A stretch of DNA of 64,000 nt from Pseudoalteromonas aliena SW19 (GCF_014905615.1 NZ_AQGU01000025.1:372001-436000), one strand, 5' to 3'. Counted from the stretch's first letter, positions 55,078 through 64,000 are shown. Translations and numbers: made by a program. Notes: generated by a model not told the origin, from the letters alone.

Positions 55078-56070
55078 CTATTTGCTATTGTGTAAACACG
55101 CAGCAGCACCAATTAGTGGAATATTATCTTGCGTTACCAGTGTGACAGGAATTTGCCCTGCGTATTGCGACATAATACCCTTTTGCGAGAATCGTTCAAC
55201 AAAACGGCTTTCAAGTAAACGAGATTGCATACGCGGCAATATACCACCACCAATGAACAAACCGCCTAAAGCACCATAAGCTAATGCTAAATCGCCAGCA
55301 ACACTGCCTATCCAATCACAAAATTGGTTTAACGTTGCATCACATACCGTGCACTCACCACTATTTGCTAAACTACTAATTTGTGCAGCATCTAAATTTT
55401 TGGCAGTAACTCCCTTAACCGCAGCCATCGCTTTGTATAAATGCGTTATGCCTGGACCTGAAAAAACGGTTTCTACTGACACGTGAGGATGCTCTTTACG
55501 TAACTCATTTATAAGCAATACATCTAATTCGTTAACAGCGGCAAGGGATATGTGCCCCCCCTCTGAACTTAACACCGATGTAGAATGTGAGGTTCTTACC
55601 AAACATGCAGCGCCAAAACCAGTGCCTGGTCCCATAACACCAATGTTTGCATTTTCATCAGCTTGGCCCGTTTTAATGGTTACGTTTTGCTGAGGATCTA
55701 AATACGGCGACGCATAGGCAAACGCTGCAAAATCATTAATAACTTCTAATTGTTCAAACTCAAAATGCTGTTTAAATTCGTTGACGCTAAAGTGCCACCC
55801 TAAATTAGTCAGATGCACTTGCCCTGCTTTAATAGGTCCTGCCACCGCTAAACATGCACGTTTAGGTTTAATATGAGATACTGTCGATAAATAAAGCGTT
55901 AACGCTTTTTCGAGCGAACCAAAATCAGCACTGGGAAATGTGTTGTTGTGCTCTATCGTAAATTGATTTTTTGAATCATCAAAAGACGTTACAAGAGCAA
56001 AGCGCGCATTCGTGCCGCCAACATCAGCAACTAGAATAGGGTCAAATTGAGTAGAAGAGTGTAAGCTCAT
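55078..56070 (-). CDS. glk: Glucokinase
   Basis: Phosphorylates glucose with ATP. The 330-residue protein has the phosphate-binding LVADVGGTNARFAL near the start, CLAVAGPI, VINDFAAFAYASPY with the catalytic Asp, GPGTGFGAACLV and SSEGGHISLA. The ATG at 56070 gives MSLHSSTQFDP with GAG upstream; the frame is open for 10 more codons. It heads a two-gene unit with a LacI-type gene and feeds glucose 6-phosphate into the Entner-Doudoroff genes beside it. Confidence 0.94.
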   Translation of the reverse strand: MSLHSSTQFDPILVADVGGTNARFALVTSFDDSKNQFTIEHNNTFPSADFGSLEKALTLYLSTVSHIKPKRACLAVAGPIKAGQVHLTNLGWHFSVNEFKQHFEFEQLEVINDFAAFAYASPYLDPQQNVTIKTGQADENANIGVMGPGTGFGAACLVRTSHSTSVLSSEGGHISLAAVNELDVLLINELRKEHPHVSVETVFSGPGITHLYKAMAAVKGVTAKNLDAAQISSLANSGECTVCDATLNQFCDWIGSVAGDLALAYGALGGLFIGGGILPRMQSRLLESRFVERFSQKGIMSQYAGQIPVTLVTQDNIPLIGAAACLHNSK

Positions 56071-56247
56071 GGTGTTATCTCTTTTGTTTAAGCGATTCAT
56101 GCTTATTATTCTACAAATGGTAAACCATTGATATTTATTTACTTTGGGCTATCACCCCAAGGCAGCTATCACAGTAAAAATACTGCCTATAAAAAAACAT
56201 AGGCAGCTAATACGTTTTGACAACAAAATGATAAAACGTCCACATTA

Positions 56248-56261
56248 TGACACCGGTGTCA
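56248..56261. promoter_or_regulatory. LacI-family operator 3
   Basis: A third identical TGACACCGGTGTCA, in the 296-base gap between glk (178 bases away) and the divergent LacI-type gene at 56367 (105 bases away). It can control both. Confidence 0.85.
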
Positions 56262-56366
56262 TTACCAAATCAATAAATAAATGCGTTTAAACACAAAAAG
56301 CTTGAAAAAATTAATTAATAAACGAAAATGGCACAATTATTTATCACTTTAATTAAGTTGTAACAA

Positions 56367-57383
56367 ATGAAAGGTAAAGCTACATCATTTGACATTGCCC
56401 ATTATGCAGGGGTATCTCAATCAACTGTATCTCGTGCTTTACGTAATAGTCCACTTGTTAACGAAGAAACCCGCAAACGTGTTCACGACATAGCAAAAAA
56501 ACTTAATTACAAAGTAGATAAAAATGCCAGCAACCTTCGCACACAGCAAAGTAGCACACTCGCCCTGCTTTTGTTTGAAGATCCAACCTCAGATGACTCG
56601 CAAATTAATCCCTTTTTTCTAGCTATGCTCGGCAGTATTACCCGCGCGTGTGCAAAAGAAGGTTACGATCTTTTAGTCTCGTTTCAATCTGCTAGCGCCG
56701 ATTGGCAAGCTGACTATGAAGACAGCCACAGAGCCGATGGAATTATCTTGCTTGGCTATGGCGATTACATCGATTTTCAACCAAAATTTAATACCTTACT
56801 AGAGCAAAATACTAAATTTGTATGCTGGGGTGCAAAAGTTGATAACCGCCCAGATCTCACCGTTTGCTGCGATAACTACGGTGGAGGTAAGCAAGCTGCT
56901 GCCCATTTTATTGCCCATAGTCGTACTGATTGCGCATTTATTGGTGATGCATCGGATCATAGCCCAGAATTTTTTTCTCGTTTTCAAGGATTCAAAGATG
57001 AGCTGCTTGAAAATAATGTCACCTTAAATGAGCGAAAAATGGCAAACGCAATATCCACTGAAGAGTCTGGCTATCATGCTACCCGTTCTTTGATTGCAAA
57101 TAATATTAAATTTAATGCATTATTTGCAGCCAGTGATTTAATTGCTATTGGTGCAATACGGGCACTCAAAGAAGCTGGTATTAGTGTGCCTAAAGACGTT
57201 GCGGTTGTTGGCTTTGATAATATAGCCATAGCAAGCTACGTAAACCCACCACTTACGACTATAGAGCAAAATACAACGGTTGCAGGACAAATGTTGGTGG
57301 AAAATCTGTTAAAACTTATACGCGGACAAGAAGTGCAAAGTACCTTATTACCGCCGCTGTTAATTGCCAGAGGCTCAAGCTAA
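56367..57383 (+). CDS. LacI-family regulator, divergent from glk
   Basis: 338 residues with the HTH FDIAHYAGVSQSTVSRALRNSPLVNEETRKRV and a sugar-binding-like domain. Its DNA-recognition helix (QSTVSRAL) differs from that of the neighbouring regulator (KKTVSRVL), so the two probably do not share all sites. The product ends TLLPPLLIARGSS, a normal family end. It may act on glk or on a locus elsewhere. Confidence 0.9.
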   Translation: MKGKATSFDIAHYAGVSQSTVSRALRNSPLVNEETRKRVHDIAKKLNYKVDKNASNLRTQQSSTLALLLFEDPTSDDSQINPFFLAMLGSITRACAKEGYDLLVSFQSASADWQADYEDSHRADGIILLGYGDYIDFQPKFNTLLEQNTKFVCWGAKVDNRPDLTVCCDNYGGGKQAAAHFIAHSRTDCAFIGDASDHSPEFFSRFQGFKDELLENNVTLNERKMANAISTEESGYHATRSLIANNIKFNALFAASDLIAIGAIRALKEAGISVPKDVAVVGFDNIAIASYVNPPLTTIEQNTTVAGQMLVENLLKLIRGQEVQSTLLPPLLIARGSS

Positions 57384-57493
57384 TTTAAGTACTCTGAGAT
57401 CATATTTTATATTTAACAAAACCTAATGTAGCAATTTTTCTTTTCTACCTTAGGTTTTGCGTGACGTTTATTAAACGATTAGGAATCAACTTG

Positions 57494-58640
57494 TTATTTC
57501 TTTAGCGCCGTGAATATTGACAAGCCAATTTGTTCTGCAAGCTTAGCGGGAACTGCATTGCCTAACTGCCTCATCACTTCCCCCCAAGAACCTTCAAAAC
57601 TAAAATCGTCTGGGAAAGACTGTATTCTTGCACTTTCGCGAACAGTGTAATATCTAACGCTACCATACTCAAAACGAATCATATTTTCTCCACCAGGCAC
57701 GCCATGCGCTCCTGCTTTAAGAGCCTTTGAAGGCTCATCGATATAACTACTAGTATGACCTGGGTAGATTTTAGCTCCACCTTTAAACACATGTTGATTA
57801 TAATTTTTTGCATCTTCATGTTCACAGTCGGGTAAACCAGATAAAGCATCACGCACTGTTACCCAAGGCAGGCTTTGTGGCGTTGATAAGCGATATTTCT
57901 AGCGAATCTTATCCACTTTTTTTAACATTTTTTCTTGCGCAATTTGCACAGGCAGATTGTGCCGCTTCCAATATTCACCTGAAACCCACTTATCCCAAAT
58001 TAAAGATTCTTCTGAGTGACTCGGTTTAGGAAACCCCCAGTTTTGGTCAATATCCGTTCGAAAGCCAATAAAAAAATGCGTTCTCGCTTTTGAGGAATAC
58101 CATAATCAGCTGCATTAACAAGCTTACAGGTTACTTTATATTCTAATTGCATGTGATCACTTTGAGCATGATAGTGATCCAATCTAGATTTATGTAGCCG
58201 CCAAGGCTCATCAATAGCTTTGTTTAACGAGGGATATTGAGGCTGTAAAGTAATATACTCAAAATAATCAGAGAATGACTTTCTCATTAAACCTTTAACA
58301 TTTTCAAATATGAAAGCTTTTGGTCTTTTTTCACGAATTGCGCGAATTACTTGAGGGAACATATCTCTAGAATCTTCATTCCCTTTCGCTTTACCGCCCA
58401 AAGAAAAAGGCTGGCAAGGTGGGCCTCCCGATATCAAATCGATATCAGCATCAATCGCTGTATAATCAAAGTTTACGACACTGCATTCATACACACATTT
58501 TCCGAAATCAAATGCACTATTGAGTCTAATTGTTTTACAAGCATTTTGTTCAACTCAACAATGGCTTTATGATGAAAGCCACTTTTAACCAAACCAAGCG
58601 CCAACCCCCCGCCACCAGAAAAAAGCTCAATTGAATTCAT
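57494..58640 (-). pseudogene. C5-cytosine DNA methyltransferase, disrupted
   Basis: Three frames join into one Dcm-type enzyme: MNSIELFSGGGGLALGL (motif I), then after a one-base loss near 58541 SGGPPCQPFSLGGKAKG (motif IV with catalytic Cys), FENVKGL (motif VI) and PQKRERIF (motif VIII), then after a loss in a T-run near 58070 WGFPKPSHSEES, and motif X QLGNAVPAKLAEQIG. A TAG also interrupts the third part at 57901-57899. No restriction enzyme gene is adjacent. It is nonfunctional as read, or contains sequencing errors. Confidence 0.88.
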
Positions 58641-58702
58641 AGAAACCTTAGATAGTTATTTTTCAGACCATTATACAGTGATAATAAGGGAAAATATTGG
58701 TC

Positions 58703-58951
58703 TTACACATCAAAACTAACTTGGTCAAAGTACGGGTTTTGTGTGCACGATTTAAGCACGCTAATTGTTGTTAGCACAATGAGTTGCAGCTCGCTATTGA
58801 CGTTAACGACTATGCACTCCTCTCGATTAGCATTACGTTTTGTGTCAGTTGCTATACCACGCATAGTGTCACCACTTTTTAAAACAATCTCAACGTGTAA
58901 ACGGTTCATACAGGCTATTTCAACATAATCGTGTTGGTCGCAACTAATCAT
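58703..58951 (-). CDS. rof: Rof/YaeO-like Rho-binding antiterminator
   Basis: The 82-residue protein shows the Rof pattern: ISCDQHDYVEIACMNRLHVEIVLKSGDTMRGIATDTKRN, then the C-terminal LIVLTTISVL. Rof binds Rho and blocks its RNA-binding site, lowering Rho-dependent termination; this is known from Escherichia coli. It stands alone. Confidence 0.85.
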   Translation of the reverse strand: MISCDQHDYVEIACMNRLHVEIVLKSGDTMRGIATDTKRNANREECIVVNVNSELQLIVLTTISVLKSCTQNPYFDQVSFDV

Positions 58952-58982
58952 AAAAGATCCTTTGTTTTATTTTAAAATAACC

Positions 58983-59120
58983 CTAAGCCCAATAACACAG
59001 CAAATAATACATCAAACCCGCCAATCCACCGTAAACCATAGCAACGGGTATAAAATTTAAAACTCCGTGCTGTTTGTCGGTCAGTTTATATTTATAAAAT
59101 AAAAACAGATACAGAGGCAC
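58983..59120 (-). CDS. Small membrane protein or fragment, unknown
   Basis: A 45-residue frame from a GTG at 59120 to a TAG at 58985-58983, beginning VPLYLFLFYKYKLTDKQHG and ending YYLLCYWA, with two hydrophobic parts. Too short for certainty; it may be the end of a broken gene. Its hydrophobic pattern is unlike a random frame. Confidence 0.35.
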   Translation of the reverse strand: MPLYLFLFYKYKLTDKQHGVLNFIPVAMVYGGLAGLMYYLLCYWA

Positions 59121-59172
59121 TACAACAAAGTATTAAATTATACCTTGCCCGCTACCAATAATTAGAAAGCCC

Positions 59173-59406
59173 CTAATTGCGCCACCAACGGTTACTGGCA
59201 AACAAGGTAAGTAATGCGACTAAGCCTATAACTGACGCAATCATAAACGAGCCGCTAAGCAAACCTAAAGCCGATACAGACATTAGTGACTCAGCGCCGT
59301 CAAAGCTAAACGTAGCCGTTAACGTATTAGGGATCGCCCTTAACTTAAATGATAAACCTAATAATAAAAAGCCACTCGCTAATAAAAAATTCATTAAAAT
59401 TAACAA
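59173..59406 (-). CDS. Small membrane protein, unknown
   Basis: 77 residues with two hydrophobic helices (about 3-22 and 44-70). The frame starts MLILMNFLLASGFLLLGL. Not recognised. It lies on the same strand just upstream of the 45-residue frame, so both may derive from one membrane-protein operon. Confidence 0.45.
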   Translation of the reverse strand: MLILMNFLLASGFLLLGLSFKLRAIPNTLTATFSFDGAESLMSVSALGLLSGSFMIASVIGLVALLTLFASNRWWRN

Positions 59407-59459
59407 ATACTCGTAATGCGAATGCAGGTTTTAACATTCGTGGACTATCTCCAGTATAC

Positions 59460-60091
59460 TCAACCTTGGTTTCTGACGTCTTTTTTTCTGAATATAGTTA
59501 AGTGCCACCCCCAATGCAGTGAGCCCAATCTTAAAAATAGAGTGGTAAAAAATGAGCCTAAAATGCACCAAATATAATCTATGTTAAGACTAAATAAAGC
59601 ACCATAAACAAGCCCACCAGCTAAACATGCAGATGCATAAGGTTCACTGCGCATAACGGTTGGTACCTCACGGCAAATAACATCACGTATTAACCCACCA
59701 AAAATTCCTGTTGTTATACCCATGGTAATGGCGACCACCATGCCAGAGCCATTAATTAATGCTTTTTCGATTCCTATGATATTAAATAATGCCATACCAA
59801 CAGCGTCTACGAGTAAAAAATAATAGTTATTAACGTGCGGTAGATATCGAATAAATACAATTGTTGCTACGACAGCGCCATAAGTGAAATATAAATATTC
59901 AGGCATTGCAATCCAAAATACTGGCTTGTTTAAAAGTATATCTCTGAGGGTCCCGCCGCCTAAAGCGGTAACCGTTGCCACCACAACGACACCAAATCCG
60001 CTGATGTTTTTTTCATACCCGAGCAACGCTCCCGCAACAGCAAAAAAAGCGACTCGATCAGCCCTAGTACCATAAAGTAGTCAGCAGTCAT
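59460..60091 (-). pseudogene. YicG/TRIC-like channel family (UPF0126), frameshifted
   Basis: From ATG 60091 (AAGGA upstream) the frame reads MTADYFMVLGLI, then must shift by one base near 60053 to continue VAFFAVAGALLGYEKNISGFGVVVVATVTALGGGTLRDILL. The second half repeats the motif as TMGITTGIFGGLIRDVI, the duplicated pattern of this family (relatives are trimeric cation channels). With the shift repaired, length and topology (about 210 residues, six to seven helices) are normal. Confidence 0.8.
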
Positions 60092-60721
60092 GGTCATTCC
60101 TTTTTAAAATATATCAGGCACTGATTCAACTTGCATACCAAAGTCACAATTAGGGAAATATAAACATAACAAATTGAAAGTATTTACTTTATTTCACTTA
60201 TAGAAAATTAAATGCGACTAACCCAAGGTAATTATTCTAATTATATGTATTTTTTACACACTAAAATGAACAAACGCTTTAATTTAGGTTGCGACCTTAA
60301 TCAGGTAAATAACAGCCTATATTAACGCATAAAAGTTGCTACACTAGGGCGTGTTGACCTTTCGTGATTAATTTTGCAGCAGACTGTTTGGTATTTAGGC
60401 AAGGTAGCGCCTATGTCGTGTGCTTGTTCCCCATAAATAGGCGATAACGCAGCAAAAATGCCAAACATGCGCTGCCCTTTGAGCTCGATCTAGGGGCGAT
60501 TAACTCTTTGTTGCTCAGTTTTTACTTATTCTTACAGGGATGTAAGCCATTAGAGTAACGCAGGAGCAGTTACCGAGCCCACTAGGTTACAAACCTCGCG
60601 CCGCGATTAAATCGCCCCTAAATTGAACAAATTTCAATCTACAAAGATCAACACGCCCTAGTTCGCTACAACTTTGTATCTTACGCAAAGCATACTAATA
60701 AAATGGAGATGCCCGAACACC
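60092..60721. other. Intergenic stretch with MITE B copy 3
   Basis: 630 bases without a gene. About half is MITE B copy 3 (60347-60658). The left 250 bases are AT-rich without visible features; the right 60 bases precede the GNAT gene. Confidence 0.5.
60347..60658. mobile_element. MITE B copy 3, complete, opposite orientation
   Basis: 312 bases from GGGCGTGTTGACCTTT to AAAGATCAACACGCCC, flanked by TA. It contains the reverse complement of the core of copies 1 and 2, plus about 50 extra bases around 60520-60590. Confidence 0.85.
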
Positions 60722-61141
60722 ATGAAATTAACAACACCTATGCCCCCAGAAGAGGCTGATTTTGAAGCCTTAAAAGCTGGTCTCACTGCATTTAATGAAT
60801 CTTTTACTGGCATTGTATTTAGAGAAAAAGTGTCTGCTTTTGTAAAAAATGACTCAAATGAAATTTTTGCCGGTATATTAGGTGAAATTAATTGGGACTG
60901 GATGCACATTCAAGGCCTATGGGTTGACACCAGTGTTCGTAAAATGGGTTGGGGACTTAAACTTTTATCTGAAATGGAGGGCTATGCTTTGTCAAAAGGA
61001 ATTAAAAATGTACGGCTAGAAACAACCACATTTCAGGCACTCGATTTTTATATTAAAGCGGGATATTCTATTTTTGGTGAATTAGCCAACATGCCTAATG
61101 GACACACCAGTTATTTTTTACAAAAGCAGCTAAACGTATAA
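60722..61141 (+). CDS. GNAT-family N-acetyltransferase
   Basis: 139 residues. The acetyl-CoA binding part IQGLWVDTSVRKMGWGLKLLSEME follows the R/Q-x-x-G-x-G/A pattern loosely, and the C-terminal ALDFYIKAGYSIFGEL is the typical GNAT end. The ATG at 60722 was chosen; a TTG at 60674 is less likely. The substrate is unknown. A hairpin follows at 61181. Confidence 0.83.
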   Translation: MKLTTPMPPEEADFEALKAGLTAFNESFTGIVFREKVSAFVKNDSNEIFAGILGEINWDWMHIQGLWVDTSVRKMGWGLKLLSEMEGYALSKGIKNVRLETTTFQALDFYIKAGYSIFGELANMPNGHTSYFLQKQLNV

Positions 61142-61180
61142 CAACGCGATCAAAAATAGACGTCAAATAATGCAATAAAA

Positions 61181-61208
61181 TTTAAAGCAGCCCTAAAGCT
61201 GCTTTAAA
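61181..61208. terminator. Hairpin between convergent GNAT and chitinase genes
   Basis: TTTAAAGCAGC pairs with GCTGCTTTAAA around a 6-base loop. It can end transcription from both sides. Confidence 0.75.
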
Positions 61209-61234
61209 TAGGTTTATTACCCAAAGTTCAGGTT
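61208..61234. mobile_element. MITE A end remnant
   Basis: ATAGGTTTATTACCCAAAG and TTCAGGTT match the right end of MITE A (TAGATTTATTATCCAGAG, TTCAGGTT) with a few changes. The rest of the element is gone. Confidence 0.55.
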
Positions 61235-61240
61235 ATATTA

Positions 61241-63871
61241 CTAAAGCAATTGCCATACGCTCGCTGAATCTGGCTTATCCCCTTGCGTCCACCATTTAGC
61301 TTGATATTGGTTACCTTGATAAATAACTTTATCACCACTGTTGTAAACCGCCGATGGCTGCCAAGCTCGATTCCCTTCTCCATCTGTAGGTGGTGATTGC
61401 GCATCCCACGGCCCACCTAAGTCAGGGCTATTTCCTTGAGTCCACCATTTAGCTTTGTAAGTTATTGTATTAAATACAACTGTATCGCCTTTAACGTATA
61501 CCTTGCTTGCATCCCATGCATCTACTGCTGGAGGGGTTGTTGAATCGTTATTTGTTACAGTGACAGTAAAGTTTTGTGTAGTTGAAACCTGACCATCACT
61601 TACAGAAACAGAAACCGTAAAGTCTGTGTTTTGTGCAACTGCGTCTGCTTCAAGGTTGATATTTGCGCCGTCACCGACACGCTTTAACCCTGCAGGTACG
61701 CTCCAGCTATAAGTTAGTACATCGTTTTGTGCATCGGTTGCAATAACTGAAACTGTTGCAGTTGCGCCCTCTTCAAGGGTTATATCTGCAAGGGTGTTAA
61801 TAACGGGTGCGGTATTTTCACCACCACTGGTTGGTGCCAGTACATTAACAACAATTGCTTTACTAACGGTTACTTTACCATCAGACACATTAACTGTTGC
61901 TGCAAACTGGCTATCTTGACTCACATTTGGGGCAGTAATTGCCACTGTGCTTGTTGTCTCACCTGAAATGGATAACTGCGCAGCAGCTGTCCACGAAAAT
62001 GTGAGGACATCGTTATCGGCATCGGTTGCGGTTGCACTTACAGATACTGATTCACCTGCGTTGACTGTCACTGTACTTTGTACATTTAAAACAGGTTTGT
62101 TATTAACCGGTTGCACAACGCCACCTAAACCATCATGCATTGCATTAAGAATATCGCCGTTATCGCCGTCGATTTCCCATGCAAATAAGCCGCCTAAGTT
62201 GTACTGTTGAACATATTGGCCTTTTGCAATGACAGATTTAGCATTATCGTATGTAATAAGCTTTCCTGTTGAGCGATTCCACACATACGCGCCTTGAGCT
62301 TGATCATCATAACCCACTTCAAAACCATTCACGCCCATGCCATCAGTACCAATCATGAAAGATTTAATGCCTTTGTAATCAATTACACCGTCTTCCCATA
62401 CGCCCTGCGCGTTGCTTCCTTTTAATGGACCTGAGCCGGTTGCTGTCATTGGATTACCATCAATAGTGGTACCTGTTGGAAAAACCCCTTCCCAACCACG
62501 GCCATACATTGCAGCGCCCACTACAATTTTTTTAGATGGTACATTTTGCGCTAATAATAACTGCACTGCGTTATCTGTTGTATATGCGGGGCCTTTACGT
62601 GGCTCACCGCTTTCATCTAAGCCAGTGCCATTACATTCGCCTGCGCTAATATGCTCACCACAATAAAGTGCAGCTTGATGACCTGTTACGCCACTCCATG
62701 CGCCGTAAAAGTCATAAGTCATCGCAAAAATGTAATCCATATACTGGCTAGCTGCTTGGTAATCAACGTCTTCAATTTTGTCATACCCTGCGCCAATGGC
62801 TGATGTTAACTCGTAAGTACGGCCAGTTTCCGCTTCAAGTTGATCAAGCATGGCGCGCAGCTCTTGCATTAATGCCACATAGGCTGGACCATCATTTATA
62901 GGATCGCCTATACTTTTATTTGCACCGTCACCTCCAGGGTATTCCCAATCAATATCAACACCATCGTAAAACTTCCATGTTTTTAAGAACTCCTCCATTG
63001 ATGCTACAAATATGTCCCTGTTGGCTTTATCAGTAAAACTAGAAAATGGATCTGATAGTGTCCAGCCACCCACCGAGGGTAAAATTTTCAGATCTGGGTA
63101 GCGCTGTTTAAGCGCCATTAACTGTGAATACGTACCACGGATTGGATCGTTTGCATCCACACCTGGTAATGCTTTTTGTACAGCGGCCCATGGGTCGTGA
63201 ATAACAACTTCAAAATCTTGTGTCCCTGCGCACGCTATCTCCAACGAGCGTTTAGGATTACCTGTCAGTGAGTCGTTTGGTCCACAAATTGGAATAAAGC
63301 CATATAGAATGTGACTTAGGTTTTGTGCGGGGATATTTGTTACATCAAAGTCACGCCCGTAAATGCCCCATTCAACAAAATAAGCACCGGTAACCAAATC
63401 TTGTTTAACACCAATGTCACGGTTATTTGAATTAACATTCATTGGCAGTGGCGCTAAATGAGATCCATCGGTATCGGCTATAACAATTGGTTTCCCTGCA
63501 CTGCGAGCACACGTAGTCCCTCCTTCACATAACTCAACGTACAATGTATGACGACCTGCTTTGTCATAAAGAAAAGAAATAGTCCCGGTCTTAGAACCTG
63601 CCGCAAGAGTACCTTCATTTACCAACATGTCATCAAAGTAAACTTTGTAACTATCACCACCGTCACCGCTCCATGCACTCCATTGAATATTGATATTCAC
63701 CTGCTCCACACGGGTAACAAGTTGTTTATATGATCCATTCCCCTCCAAATCCACTTCCACAAAAGAATATTGTTGCGGTTCCCAATTAATACTTGGTGTA
63801 GACGGTGCGGCAATCGCTGTACTTGAAAATAATACTGCACCAATGGCGGCTGTTAACTGTTTAATATTCAT
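61241..63871 (-). CDS. chiA: Secreted GH18 chitinase with two Ig-like and two CBM5/12 domains
   Basis: Hydrolyses chitin outside the cell. The 876-residue protein has a signal peptide (about 1-22), a ChiA N-terminal fibronectin-like domain (about 24-135), and the GH18 barrel (about 160-585) with SVGGW, the catalytic motif DGVDIDWE (Glu310), MTYDFYGAW and the LGGLFAWEID strand. Two PKD/cadherin-like domains follow (about 592-677 and 688-773, each with DADNDVLTFSW-type repeats). Two chitin-binding CBM5/12 modules (about 785-823 and 836-876) share the AKWWTQG signature. It resembles ChiA of marine Alteromonadales. Confidence 0.95.
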   Translation of the reverse strand: MNIKQLTAAIGAVLFSSTAIAAPSTPSINWEPQQYSFVEVDLEGNGSYKQLVTRVEQVNINIQWSAWSGDGGDSYKVYFDDMLVNEGTLAAGSKTGTISFLYDKAGRHTLYVELCEGGTTCARSAGKPIVIADTDGSHLAPLPMNVNSNNRDIGVKQDLVTGAYFVEWGIYGRDFDVTNIPAQNLSHILYGFIPICGPNDSLTGNPKRSLEIACAGTQDFEVVIHDPWAAVQKALPGVDANDPIRGTYSQLMALKQRYPDLKILPSVGGWTLSDPFSSFTDKANRDIFVASMEEFLKTWKFYDGVDIDWEYPGGDGANKSIGDPINDGPAYVALMQELRAMLDQLEAETGRTYELTSAIGAGYDKIEDVDYQAASQYMDYIFAMTYDFYGAWSGVTGHQAALYCGEHISAGECNGTGLDESGEPRKGPAYTTDNAVQLLLAQNVPSKKIVVGAAMYGRGWEGVFPTGTTIDGNPMTATGSGPLKGSNAQGVWEDGVIDYKGIKSFMIGTDGMGVNGFEVGYDDQAQGAYVWNRSTGKLITYDNAKSVIAKGQYVQQYNLGGLFAWEIDGDNGDILNAMHDGLGGVVQPVNNKPVLNVQSTVTVNAGESVSVSATATDADNDVLTFSWTAAAQLSISGETTSTVAITAPNVSQDSQFAATVNVSDGKVTVSKAIVVNVLAPTSGGENTAPVINTLADITLEEGATATVSVIATDAQNDVLTYSWSVPAGLKRVGDGANINLEADAVAQNTDFTVSVSVSDGQVSTTQNFTVTVTNNDSTTPPAVDAWDASKVYVKGDTVVFNTITYKAKWWTQGNSPDLGGPWDAQSPPTDGEGNRAWQPSAVYNSGDKVIYQGNQYQAKWWTQGDKPDSASVWQLL

Positions 63872-63895
63872 ATTTTTCTCTCATTTTGTTACAAA

Positions 63896-63968
63896 GGCGT
63901 GTTGATTTTAAAAATTAAAATTTGTTCTTTTAGGGGGATTTAATCCCTTCCTAAAAAAGCAACACGCT
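63896..63968. mobile_element. MITE B mini-derivative upstream of chiA
   Basis: GGCGTGTTGATTTT at the left and GCAACACGC at the right form inverted ends; between them ATTAAAATTTGTTC and AGGGGGATTTAATCCC match the left arm of MITE B. Most of the inner sequence is deleted. It lies 25 bases upstream of the chitinase start. Confidence 0.65.
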
Positions 63969-64000
63969 CTTGTGTTTTTAATAAACGCGAACTAAAAAAT

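Noticed and set aside
57494..58951. Restriction-modification or phage-defence island around the cytosine methyltransferase
   Set aside because: No nuclease, Vsr or helicase gene is adjacent; neighbours are rof and small membrane proteins.

Overview
The window reads as a chromosomal segment of a marine gammaproteobacterium of the order Alteromonadales, most likely Pseudoalteromonas. The basis is the AT-rich coding style, the gene order around rpsA, gyrA and nrdAB, a chitinase with tandem CBM5/12 domains, an Oar-like TonB receptor, an Entner-Doudoroff cluster with LacI-type operators, and a VemP/SecDF pair. No species-level call can be made without a database.

Layout. Bases 1-2152 hold a DEAD-box helicase (5' end outside the window) and an S1/CvfB-type protein. 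Bases 2241-13196 are a conserved minus-strand core block (pyrF, lapB, lapA, ihfB, rpsA, cmk, aroA, serC, gyrA). ubiG, a HAD phosphatase and nrdA-nrdB-yfaE follow on the plus strand (13373-18919). Bases 19000-22800 carry fabY and an AraC/DJ-1 regulator bracketed by two copies of a small transposable element (MITE A), one of them split by a second element (MITE B). Next come mgtC, a two-gene ATP-grasp plus GNAT/C39-peptidase module, a PhnA-like zinc protein, an esterase-like hydrolase, an AraC/GyrI regulator, and a DUF2182-tyrosinase pair (22800-31600).

Bases 31900-38070 are accessory. Remnants of a RAYT-like transposase and an IS110-type transposase lead into a group of integron gene cassettes with four attC-like sites and a fifth broken one. 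The cassettes carry a methyltransferase, a TipAS protein with an in-frame stop, a small membrane protein and a proteasome-like Ntn-hydrolase. They are interrupted by an IS1182-type element and followed by an IS91-type fragment. No integrase is visible.

Bases 38253-42207 hold a GreA/GreB-like factor and vemP-secD-secF. The secreted leader protein ends in a motif like the Vibrio VemP translation-arrest sequence, and the bases just after its stop codon are complementary to the secD ribosome binding site. This is the best candidate here for an undescribed instance of a regulatory system. A frameshifted ABC exporter, a TonB receptor, a YebC-family protein and a sterol-desaturase-like protein follow. 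Bases 50173-57383 are a sugar-catabolic regulon (gap-eda-edd, glk, two LacI regulators) with three identical 14-bp palindromic operators. The last part contains a decayed cytosine methyltransferase gene, rof, small membrane proteins, a frameshifted YicG-like channel gene, a GNAT gene and a large secreted chitinase.

Several disrupted genes (ABC exporter, cytosine methyltransferase, YicG) look like single-base or short deletions. Real decay and sequencing error cannot be told apart from the sequence alone.
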